NCBI GenBank assembly: GCA_034663635.1
Contig: JAXDJH010000016.1
Coordinates: 1 to 64,000 of the forward strand
Reading direction: 5' to 3'
DNA from: JAXDJH01 sp034663635
GTDB taxonomy: Bacteria; Actinomycetota; CADDZG01; WHSQ01
DNA length: 64,000 nucleotides
A program made the translations under genes and the position numbers. Every line of letters starts with the position of its first letter. Within the stretch, counting starts at the first letter, position 1. Below the pieces are notes generated by a model that did no database searches, was not told where the DNA came from, and was given only the letters and a program-made list of their open reading frames with translations. This document shows positions 1-7,923 of the stretch, piece by piece.

Positions 1-203
1 GTCATTTTTAGAGGGAGAACAAGCAACTTTCCGCGCATGCGGTCGTTGTACGTTTCGTAGGGCTTGTGTCAAGAAACACAAGAGTGGGTGCCAGTTAAGG
101 TTCTCGAGTCTCGAAAGGGGGTTCCGAGCCAGAGACAGGGAGCATTGATGTTCAACGGTCCGCGGGAACCGTGATCTCGCGTTCAGGGAGGTAACACCCG
201 TAC
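1..203 (+). other. Leader region of the first secreted-protein gene
   Basis: No coding sequence is convincing here. A hairpin is visible at about 63-82 (cttgtgt paired with acacaag). A second small one lies near 154-171 (acggt / accgt). The stretch ends in a strong ribosome binding site, gggaggt at 186-192, before the GTG at 204. The length and hairpins suggest a structured 5' leader, but I could not match it to a known riboswitch class. The window edge may also cut off an upstream gene. Confidence 0.3.
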
Positions 204-2675
204 GTGCTGTATCAACGTAAGAGGTTTTTGGGATATCGAAAGAGAGGTGAAAGGTTGCATAGGAAGGGATCTAGCATCTTCCTTTGTCTGGCTCTCGTAG
301 CCGGACTGCTCGGGTTCGCGGCCACAACGGCCACTGCGGGTACCGAGAACAACGTGACGAGTCTGCTGCCCGACGATCAGAATGATCCGTATACTGACCA
401 GACGCTGTCCGATCTTGCCGACGGCACCGACTCGCTCGCGCACCTGACGGTCATCGCCCCTGCGGCGACGACGCGAGTCGACTGGCTGCTTTGTCCGACG
501 ACGACCGTGTCGCCGGTAACGCAGGCTCAGCTGTCGTCGTGCAACGTCGCGATCGGGTCGGACTCGACCCCGAAGACGCCGGCTCAAGGCACGATTTTGA
601 CGTCGGCCGACGAGGCGTATGACGTGAAGTGGAATATCCCCGTGGAGCAGGACGCTCAGACCAAGGACATCCTCATCCTCGCCTGTGTGGGCGAGGGCCA
701 GGACGTTGAGGGCTCCGGCCAGAACTGCCGCTCGAACCTCGAGGAAGGTATCTTCCTCGACGACGCGAGTGGTGGCTCGGGAGGTTTCACAAACACGAGT
801 TCGGCGGGCGAGATGTTCGCCATCTGCACCTCCGACACAGACGACCCCTCGACCACGGGCGTCGGAAACGTCGAGGGACCCGGCAGCCCTGGCGCTGGCG
901 CAGACCCATGTCAGCTCGACACCGATGAGTCCGGCCGCGGCGCGGCGGGCGGAGACAACGTCGGGAACGGCACCGGAACGGTAAGCAACGACCGCGACGC
1001 CGCGGGTACCGCTGCAGTGGCCGCGCTCTTCAAGCCGTGGGAGCACGGGGATCCCGTGCCTAACAACGGCTTCGTGCTGCGCGCCAGCACGTCGGCCGAC
1101 ACGTTCGTCCTCCAGGCGGGTCGCCAGTACAACCCTGAGGTCAATTCCTCGACCGACTGGACTATTCTCAACCAGCAGACGGACTGCTCGCTGATCCAGG
1201 CGACCACGACGAGCAACCTGTTCGAGTGCGTGTTTCCTGACACCGGGACTTTGGGCGGAAACGAAACAGCCGCTGCGGGAACCGTTGCGGAGCAGCAGGC
1301 TGACGACAACCGCACGCAGGCCGTGGGGATCTTTGGTGGGTCCAACGGAAGCTGCAACTCCTGCTTGATGGACGCTCACTGGACCGCGTCTTCGGATCGC
1401 GGCGCGAGCGCCATCGTCGCCACGTTCGATGCGAACCCGCCGAGCCCGGCTACTGGGACCTCGTGCACGAACCCCGACAAGGAAGAGACGAACGCTCTTG
1501 GTCAGACGGAGGCCATCACGGTCTGTGTCAAGGACCAGTTCGGCGACGCCTTCGGTGGGGACATCACGCTCGAGTCCGCGGGCGTCGGTGACTTCCTGGC
1601 TTGCCCAGGCGTCACGCACGACCACGACGGCAACGGGACCCAGGAGCACTGCCACATCACCGCCGCGCAGGTTGGCGGCGACGGCACCGTGAGCGGTATC
1701 TCGATCGAGAACGCCGTAGCACCAGGAGACCAGACCGTCACGGTCTGTTCCGAGGGTGAGATCGGTGGCGGAGCAGGTTCGGGCAACCCCGCCCCTGCAG
1801 GTCATGGTTGCGCCGACGAGTCCGTCAAGGACACGCTGGTCAAGCACTGGCTGGCTCTACCGGCCCACATCCACCTCGTGTTCCAGGGAACCGGCACCGC
1901 TGCGGACCCCTGCCACTCAGGTGACACGAACAAGGAGAACGTCGTCGGTGACACCGACACGCTCCTTGCGTGCACGTTCAGCTCCGGCGACGTCCCCGCG
2001 ACGACCAACCAGACCAACGGTGGTCGTCTGCAGTGGACGATCGTTCCTGTGACTCAGGCGACGGCAACCCGCTTCGTGGGCTCGCCTCCGTCTGAGACCG
2101 GCGCCGATGGAACCGCCACGGCACAGCTCGAGGCGTTCCAGCCGGGCAACGACATCATCACCGTTTCGCTTTGCAACGACACCGGTGGTTGCCCAGACAG
2201 TGCATCGGTCCAGAAGCGTGTGACGGGCACCGGTGGCGAGACGCCGCAGTGCTCCGACAACGTCGACAACGATGGCGACGGCAAGGTGGACTTCGGGCAG
2301 GACCCGGGTTGCGCCAGCGCCGACGACGATGACGAAGCCGACATCCCGACGGGCAGCAACACCTCGTCGAAGTCGACCATCACCATCCGTTACGACTCTG
2401 ACAGCCACGGTGGCACCTTCAAGGGCGCAATCGCTAACAGCAAGAACAAGTGCGTCAAGGGCCGTCACGTCACCCTCAAGAGGGTGCGTCGTGGACCGGA
2501 CCAGACCGTTGGTACGGATTCGTCGAACCGTTCCGGAAACTGGGCCATTCGTGAGCCCGGTGCCAGTGGCCGTTACTACGCCAAGGTCTCCGGTTCGCGC
2601 TACACCAAGAGAGACGGTTTCAGGCACACCTGTGGCGGGGACAAGTCCGTCACGATCAGGGTGCAGCCCGCTTAA
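204..2675 (+). CDS. Large secreted multidomain protein, function unknown
   Basis: This is an 823-residue exported protein. The N-terminus is basic and is followed by a hydrophobic stretch (FLCLALVAGLLGFAATTATAG, about residues 28-47) that reads as a signal peptide, so it acts outside the cell. The GTG start is set by gggaggt at 186-192. The middle carries Cys-rich beta-sandwich-like segments, including a bacterial Ig-like stretch near residues 410-520 with a His/Asp cluster (THDHDGNGTQEHCH). Around residue 686 is a calcium-binding-like DNDGDGKVDF loop. The last 90 residues resemble the Ig-like C-terminal domains seen in the three paralogues at 7924-15805. It stands alone between its leader and a terminator. 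No enzyme motif was seen; a structural or adhesive surface role is inference. Confidence 0.75.
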   Translation: MLYQRKRFLGYRKRGERLHRKGSSIFLCLALVAGLLGFAATTATAGTENNVTSLLPDDQNDPYTDQTLSDLADGTDSLAHLTVIAPAATTRVDWLLCPTTTVSPVTQAQLSSCNVAIGSDSTPKTPAQGTILTSADEAYDVKWNIPVEQDAQTKDILILACVGEGQDVEGSGQNCRSNLEEGIFLDDASGGSGGFTNTSSAGEMFAICTSDTDDPSTTGVGNVEGPGSPGAGADPCQLDTDESGRGAAGGDNVGNGTGTVSNDRDAAGTAAVAALFKPWEHGDPVPNNGFVLRASTSADTFVLQAGRQYNPEVNSSTDWTILNQQTDCSLIQATTTSNLFECVFPDTGTLGGNETAAAGTVAEQQADDNRTQAVGIFGGSNGSCNSCLMDAHWTASSDRGASAIVATFDANPPSPATGTSCTNPDKEETNALGQTEAITVCVKDQFGDAFGGDITLESAGVGDFLACPGVTHDHDGNGTQEHCHITAAQVGGDGTVSGISIENAVAPGDQTVTVCSEGEIGGGAGSGNPAPAGHGCADESVKDTLVKHWLALPAHIHLVFQGTGTAADPCHSGDTNKENVVGDTDTLLACTFSSGDVPATTNQTNGGRLQWTIVPVTQATATRFVGSPPSETGADGTATAQLEAFQPGNDIITVSLCNDTGGCPDSASVQKRVTGTGGETPQCSDNVDNDGDGKVDFGQDPGCASADDDDEADIPTGSNTSSKSTITIRYDSDSHGGTFKGAIANSKNKCVKGRHVTLKRVRRGPDQTVGTDSSNRSGNWAIREPGASGRYYAKVSGSRYTKRDGFRHTCGGDKSVTIRVQPA

Positions 2676-2718
2676 CGTCTTTCAAGCAGTGACTCGCTGA
2701 TCTAAGCGAGCAAGCAGT

Positions 2719-2754
2719 AAAGAACCGGCCCCTTCGGGGGCCGGTTCTTTTTTT
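2719..2754 (+). terminator. Rho-independent terminator
   Basis: A perfect 12-bp GC-rich stem (agaaccggcccc / ggggccggttct) with a ttcg tetraloop is followed by seven T. It sits 45 bases after the stop of the secreted-protein gene. Confidence 0.93.
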
Positions 2755-2785
2755 CGAGCCCATCGGGGAAGATGGGGGCGAGGGG

Positions 2786-2845
2786 GTCAACCGAATCTTC
2801 AGGATCAGCGCGCTTCTCCTATGTCTGTCGCTCACTGTCGGAGGC
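2786..2845 (+). other. In-frame upstream extension encoding a signal peptide, no canonical start
   Basis: Reading upstream of the first canonical start (GTG 2846) in the same frame gives a good signal peptide: NRIFRIS then LLLCLSLTVGGVIARA. There is no ATG, GTG or TTG in frame. A purine-rich RBS-like run (gggggcgaggggg, 2774-2786) lies just ahead. The likely start is therefore a rare codon (GTC at 2786 or ATC at 2795), or one base here is a sequencing error. Confidence 0.5.
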
Positions 2846-4624
2846 GTGATTGCGCGCGCAGAGAGTGCGGAGAGCCCCGAGAAGACCTACGCATCCGACA
2901 ACTTCAAGATCACGTGGGTCGACGATGCTCGGTCTTCCGCCGCTCCCGATCTCACAGATGACGACGGCGATGGGTACCCGGACGCCATAGTGCGACTGGC
3001 CCAAGTGTTTGAGTCGGCACGCTCGTTCCTGCTGAATGATCTCGGCTACCTTGCACCGCCGAACCAAGGCGCGTATCGCGTCTACGTAGCGACCGGCGGG
3101 AATAGAACTCTCAGTGCACCCGGCGGGGCGGGTCGTAGTCAGGTGACGTTCATCATCATTAATCCGGGGGTGGTGAATACGTCTACGACGGACCAACGGT
3201 TGCGGAGTCTCGCGGTGCACGAATATTTCCACGCGATCCAAGCTGGCTACGACTCGGCCGAGCGTCACTGGATCAAAGAGGCGTCATCGTCCTGGGTCGA
3301 GGACGTTTTCGACGACGCGGCGGATCCCAATCATGGCGCGCTGATGGGTTTCCTTCCCTACCCACGGCTAACCCTCGATGCGCCAGTCGGCGACCACGAG
3401 TACGGAGCGTTCGTTTTCCTGCAGTTCCTCGTCGAGCGATATGGAAGTCCTCCCGAGCCAAACGAAATCGTTAGGGAACTGTGGAACGAGATGGCGGTGC
3501 CGGAATCGGCGGCCGCCGGACCGAACCGCGATGCGTTGAGCGCCATCGCGACGGTGCTCGGCAACAGAGGCGTTTCCATGACAGATGCTTGGCGAGAGTT
3601 CACCTTGTGGCAAAGACGCCTCTCGCTGTTCCAGGAGGGGACCGCTTATCGCAATGTGCTTAAGCCGACCCGATGGCCGTCGTACCTGTTCGCAGCCGAC
3701 GTGGACGGCGAGTCTTGCAGGCAGACTACCGACCGAGGGATCACAGACCGCTTGGGCCCGCTATCGGCCGATTACGCGCGCTTCGCCCCGGCTGAAACCT
3801 CCTCAGGCCTCGCCATCTTGAGCGTCGAGGGTCCTGCGGGAGTCACCGCTTTCGCTTTGGTCAAAAGGACGGGGGCTCCCCCCGAGACGGTCTTTCTCGC
3901 CTTTTCGCCGGATGGGGTGGCTCAGACACAGATCTCGTTTGACGCTGGCGAAGTCAAACGCGTGGTCCTGGGGCTGGGCAACGCGTCGACGACCGACGCC
4001 ACCATGTTCTATTCGTTGCGACTCGTAAGAGCGGATGAGACGGACTTGATTCCCCCAACCGGCCCGTATGAACCGACCTACGGCCTCGCCTCGAGCTTCG
4101 CCGGGTCGGTGATGTGTGGGGGAATCGGGCAGCCATCGGCTTTGGTTGAGATCACGGAACGGGAGGACGTTGGCGGTGAGACTCGAACCTTCGTCGTTCG
4201 CAGCGGGCAAACGGGGTTGTGGTCGGTGCTTTTTACCCCCAACGTGAATTCAACCTACTCCGCGAAGCTCGTGGATCCTTTGCTGGGCCCGGCATCGACT
4301 TCCGAGTGGTTCGTGCATGTGCATGTGGGCGTCTCCATGGCGGTGTCCGAGGATCGAGTGCAACTCGGCGCGCCGGCCTACGTGACCGGGACGCTCACGC
4401 CTCCCCATCCCGACGCGACGATCGTGATCGAGTACCGGCGGCCGGATGGGGAGTGGCAACAGGGACAAGAGGTCGGATCCGACGCGGATGGAAACTATTC
4501 GGCCGAGCTCGTCTTGCCGCGCGATGGGATCTGGTTGATCCGAGCCCGGATGACGACTACGGGGGATGAGGATCACGAGCCTGGTGTCAGCCCCGAACGA
4601 ACGGTGGAAGTGGTCTCCGACTGA
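2846..4624 (+). CDS. Secreted zinc metalloprotease (HExxH), MXAN_6640-like
   Basis: From the first canonical start this encodes 592 residues; the true protein probably begins up to 20 codons earlier and carries a signal peptide. The zinc motif HEYFH is at residues 125-129. It is followed about 15-25 residues later by a Glu-rich helix (WIKEASSSWVED) that can supply the third ligand, as in gluzincin-like proteases. This HEyfHaiQ arrangement resembles the MXAN_6640 family of putative secreted metalloproteases. An Asp-rich DDDGDGYPD loop near residue 35 looks calcium-binding. The C-terminal third contains two Ig-like beta domains (about 410-590). The convergent lipoprotein gene ends 5 bases away. 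The substrate is unknown. Confidence 0.75.
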   Translation: MIARAESAESPEKTYASDNFKITWVDDARSSAAPDLTDDDGDGYPDAIVRLAQVFESARSFLLNDLGYLAPPNQGAYRVYVATGGNRTLSAPGGAGRSQVTFIIINPGVVNTSTTDQRLRSLAVHEYFHAIQAGYDSAERHWIKEASSSWVEDVFDDAADPNHGALMGFLPYPRLTLDAPVGDHEYGAFVFLQFLVERYGSPPEPNEIVRELWNEMAVPESAAAGPNRDALSAIATVLGNRGVSMTDAWREFTLWQRRLSLFQEGTAYRNVLKPTRWPSYLFAADVDGESCRQTTDRGITDRLGPLSADYARFAPAETSSGLAILSVEGPAGVTAFALVKRTGAPPETVFLAFSPDGVAQTQISFDAGEVKRVVLGLGNASTTDATMFYSLRLVRADETDLIPPTGPYEPTYGLASSFAGSVMCGGIGQPSALVEITEREDVGGETRTFVVRSGQTGLWSVLFTPNVNSTYSAKLVDPLLGPASTSEWFVHVHVGVSMAVSEDRVQLGAPAYVTGTLTPPHPDATIVIEYRRPDGEWQQGQEVGSDADGNYSAELVLPRDGIWLIRARMTTTGDEDHEPGVSPERTVEVVSD

Positions 4625-4629
4625 GCCGA

Positions 4630-5676
4630 CTAGCTGTCGAGGTAGATGAGGTCAATCGCCCCATCGGACTTGAACAACTTCTCGCAGGTCAGTGCGAGAT
4701 TGCAGAGTGTGGCCCGCAGAGAACGCTTCTTGCCGGTGACCATCGCGAACGTCTCTCCGTCGTTGGACCAAACCACCGTGCCCACAAGATTCTTGGAACC
4801 CTCGACGGGCTTCACCTCTCCGGTTTCCACATCGAATATCCGCAGATCGCGAGCGACTCCATCCGTTACCGCTAAGAGTGCCTTGGTGCCGTTCGGTGAC
4901 CAGGCCGTGAAGTCGACCGTCCCGGACACGCTGACGGGATGCAGTTCCGTGGGGTCACCGATGTAGAGCAACTGGCTCTGCGTCGCGAGCACCCGCAGCT
5001 CAACAGGGTCGATCGACAACGGACCCGGATCGGGAAGGACCACCCGTGCGGCGTTCCCCCCCCCCGGTTTTCCGACGCTGAGGACGTCCTCTTCCTCGTC
5101 GTAAACGACGATCTTTCCGGCCGACCAGCCGACGACTTCCCAAAGCCCGGCGCCGACGGCAGCTTGTGGATCCTTCTGCAGGTTGTGTGCGTCGTAGGCC
5201 ACGGCGCGACCGGCCACATCGCAGCCCTTTCTCGAATTGGTGGCTGCGGCTTTCTGAGCTTTCGCGTCGCAGATCAGGTAGTTCGGATCTGGGACGACCG
5301 CCGCAAGGTATTTCCCGTCCGGGGACCACGATGGGGAATATCCGGGCAGCTCGATGCTGGACTTCTCACCAACACGAGTGACGTTTAGATGGGGGCGTTC
5401 CGGCCCCCCCGAGAACGCGTAGCGGCTTCCGTCGGGAGAGATCGACACGTCAGTGGTGCCTAGTTCCTCCAGCAGCTCGGTGGTCTCTTTTCCCGTGTCG
5501 GTGATGTAGAGGTCGGTGCCGGCGAGAAAGAACAGCACGTTCTTCTCGGGAAGAGGTTCGGGCGTAGGAGTTGGGATCGGCCGAGTATCGGGGGGAGTGT
5601 CTTCTCCTCCCTTGTCGCCCGAGCACGCGCTCAGCAGCAGTGTCATGGCTACGAGCAGAGTCGCCACTTTTTTCAT
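4630..5676 (-). CDS. Beta-propeller lipoprotein (PD40/TolB-like)
   Basis: This is a 348-residue lipoprotein with a classic signal and lipobox LLSAC (lipidated Cys18), then a Pro/Thr-rich tether at residues 30-45. The rest holds repeated blades of the PD40/WD40-like type: SPDGSRYAF, WSPDGKYLAAV, WSPNGTKALLAV and WSNDGETFAMV. These predict a beta-propeller anchored to the outer face of the membrane. Such proteins are usually scaffolds or ligand binders, and no catalytic residues were seen. It is convergent with the metalloprotease gene and divergent from the phosphodiesterase gene, whose start lies 49 bases away. Confidence 0.8.
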   Translation of the reverse strand: MKKVATLLVAMTLLLSACSGDKGGEDTPPDTRPIPTPTPEPLPEKNVLFFLAGTDLYITDTGKETTELLEELGTTDVSISPDGSRYAFSGGPERPHLNVTRVGEKSSIELPGYSPSWSPDGKYLAAVVPDPNYLICDAKAQKAAATNSRKGCDVAGRAVAYDAHNLQKDPQAAVGAGLWEVVGWSAGKIVVYDEEEDVLSVGKPGGGNAARVVLPDPGPLSIDPVELRVLATQSQLLYIGDPTELHPVSVSGTVDFTAWSPNGTKALLAVTDGVARDLRIFDVETGEVKPVEGSKNLVGTVVWSNDGETFAMVTGKKRSLRATLCNLALTCEKLFKSDGAIDLIYLDS

Positions 5677-5725
5677 GAGGAGCGATGGTAATGGTTAGTC
5701 GCGCCTGGGGCCGTAGGTTAAAGCC

Positions 5726-7360
5726 GTGCGGAGCGGCGTGATCAGGTTGGTTCTCAAGGCGATCGCGGCCGTCTCCATCGGCTTGCTGGTTTACGTCGGA
5801 GCCAGGGCTCTTTGGAGTGGCGACCCAGACCTCGAGCGACCGCCGGACGGAACAGGATGGCTGCGGTCCGCTTGCATCACCGAACCGGAGATCCTGCAGC
5901 GAACGTTCCGGGGGTGGTATCGACCGCGCTCTGAGGATGTGATGGCCATTCCTCGAGAGCCGAACTATCTCGGCACTTTTGATATCCGCAGCCATTCGGG
6001 GCCCTGGGACTACCTGCAGGAGGTCCCACTCGTCTTTTATGGTCCGGGACACATCCGCCCGGCGGGGTCCATTGACGTCTCGGCGACGCTCGCAGACGTC
6101 TACTCGACAGTCTCGCGGATCACGGGTGTGGACATCCCGCCCCGCGTTGGCTCCGTGCTTGGAGACGCTCTCGTTCCCGACGCGGCGCCCCCGAGGCTGA
6201 TACTCACGGTCGTCTGGGACGGTGGGGGCCGAAATGTTTTGGAGCGTTGGCCGGATGACTGGCCGACACTCGCGCGCCTCGAACGCGAAGGCACCTCATA
6301 TGTGGACGCGACGGTTGGGAGTTCACCATCGATCACTCCGGCAACCCACTCCACACTGGGAACCGGCGCATATCCGAATTCGCACGAAGTGACGGGCATC
6401 GGGATCCGTGACGAAAACGGGAAGACAAGGAGCTCCTTCTCCGGCATGCGAGCCGACGACTTGAAGCTGACGACGTTCGCAGACGAGATCGATCGAGCCC
6501 TGCATAACGAACCGAAGGTGGGCATGCTCGCTTGGAGGTCGTGGCATCTCGGCATGCTCGGCCACGGAGGCGCGACGCCTGGTGGAGACAAAGATGAGTT
6601 GGGGATAATCGGTTACGACTCCAGGATCACGGGAAATCCAGAGTTCTATTCGACACCTTCCTTCCTTAACGGTTTCGCGGGACTAGAAGATCGCATGCGA
6701 GAGCTCGACATCGCGGATGGCGTTGACGATGGACTGTGGCACGGTCATGAGATCGCGGAACTACACGACAATCCCGCGTGGGCTCGCTATCAGACCGATG
6801 TGCTGCTTGCGATGCTCGAGCGCGGTGAGTACGGCGCGGACGACACGGTCGACCTGATGTTCACGAACTACTAGATGACTGACATCGTCGGCCACAGGTA
6901 CAGCATGGATGCAACCGAGATGTCGGAAGTGCTTACCTCGCAAGACGAAGAACTTGCGAGGATCCTCGATTACCTCGACACAGAGGTCGGCGACTACGTT
7001 GTGATCGTGACCGCAGACCATGGCCACACTCCCTCGACCACCACGTCGGGTGCCTGGCCGATCGACCCCGGGCAGTTGCGAGAAGATGTCGACGACGCTT
7101 TCGGGGTGCCGGGCGACGAGGATCTCCTGGAACGAAATAGCCCCGTCGGCTTCTTCGTCGATCCCGACGTTGCGGCCGAGGTGAGCGCGAGCTACGACGC
7201 GATCGCGAACTTCTTGGACTCGTACACGCTTGCGGAAAATGCCGGCGGTGACATCCCCGCCGAATATGTGAACCGAAGCGAGCAGCGTGTATACGAGGCG
7301 GCTTGGCCTGCTGATGGGTTCCAGAGAGTCCTCGACTGCGCAGCGAAGCGACCGAAATAG
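5726..7360 (+). pseudogene. Type I phosphodiesterase/nucleotide pyrophosphatase, interrupted by TAG
   Basis: Two adjacent in-frame pieces (5726-6874 and 6875-7360) make one alkaline-phosphatase-superfamily protein of about 544 residues. The first piece has an N-terminal membrane anchor, the first metal Asp (VWDGGGRN) and the Thr nucleophile region (SITPATHSTLGTG). The second has the remaining metal ligands in TDIVGH and TADHGH. They are separated only by TAG at 6872-6874, right after TNY, where relatives typically carry Lys (TNYK). An AAG-to-TAG change explains it. The break falls inside the metal site, so neither half should work alone. Either a recent nonsense mutation, readthrough or a sequencing error is possible. 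Confidence 0.8.
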
Positions 7361-7506
7361 AGCTTGTGAGCTTGTGCTGCTTGTAGGGAGGAATACCGCC
7401 TGAAAGCCCTTTGTTTAGGTCTAAGCGGTAGGGGTTAGTAACCTACTCGTCCCTCGAAGTCGGGGGGCCCGACTTCACGATTTCACTTGAAGGAGCACCA
7501 ACAGCT

Positions 7507-7791
7507 GTGGCACTGATCGAATCCGACGAGCGGCTCGAATGGCAAGAAAGCGCCGCCTGCCGTGAGCACGACAACGTGCTCTTCTTCGGCGCGGACGACG
7601 GCGAATCCGAGATCGAGAGGCAGACCCGGGAGGCGCATGCGCGCTCGGTTTGCCAGACCTGCCCGGTCAAGGAGCCCTGCCTGGAATTCGCCATGGAGAC
7701 CAACCAGAAATACGGGATCTGGGGGGGCCTCACCGACAAGGAGAGAGCCTCTCTCAAGCGTCGACGCGCCAGGTCTCGGCGAGTCTCCTAA
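7507..7791 (+). CDS. WhiB-family iron-sulfur transcriptional regulator
   Basis: This is a 94-residue protein with the four WhiB cysteines (Cys18, then Cys49, Cys52 and Cys58 in CxxCx5C), which hold a 4Fe-4S cluster. The family beta-turn GIWGG is at 70-74, and a basic C-terminus (LKRRRARSRR) provides DNA binding. WhiB proteins are actinobacterial and partner with the principal sigma factor in redox or developmental control. The GTG start follows aaggag at about 7490-7495. It is a single gene with about 145 bases of upstream non-coding DNA, and nothing shows its target genes. It lies directly before the secreted modular protein cluster. Confidence 0.95.
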   Translation: MALIESDERLEWQESAACREHDNVLFFGADDGESEIERQTREAHARSVCQTCPVKEPCLEFAMETNQKYGIWGGLTDKERASLKRRRARSRRVS

Positions 7792-7923
7792 GGCTTTCCT
7801 GGGCCATTCAGCCCACTCTGCGCAACCCTTAGCCCTCTCCGGTCGTTATGGAATGATGGGGGCCTTCTTTACCCAGTACGAGGGCTTCGTGTTCATTTCA
7901 TTAAACGACCGGAGGTGGCGGGT

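Noticed and set aside
1..203. c-di-AMP or c-di-GMP riboswitch
   Set aside because: Short matching stretches only; conserved cores of both classes could not be lined up.
183..1847. Long open frame on the minus strand opposite the first secreted gene
   Set aside because: The plus-strand frame has a signal peptide, ribosome site and domain-like content; the minus frame is Arg/Val-rich, typical of antisense reading in GC-rich DNA.
6872..6874. Recoding of the broken phosphodiesterase by selenocysteine
   Set aside because: The stop is TAG, not TGA, so tRNA-Sec cannot explain it; relatives have Lys at this place.
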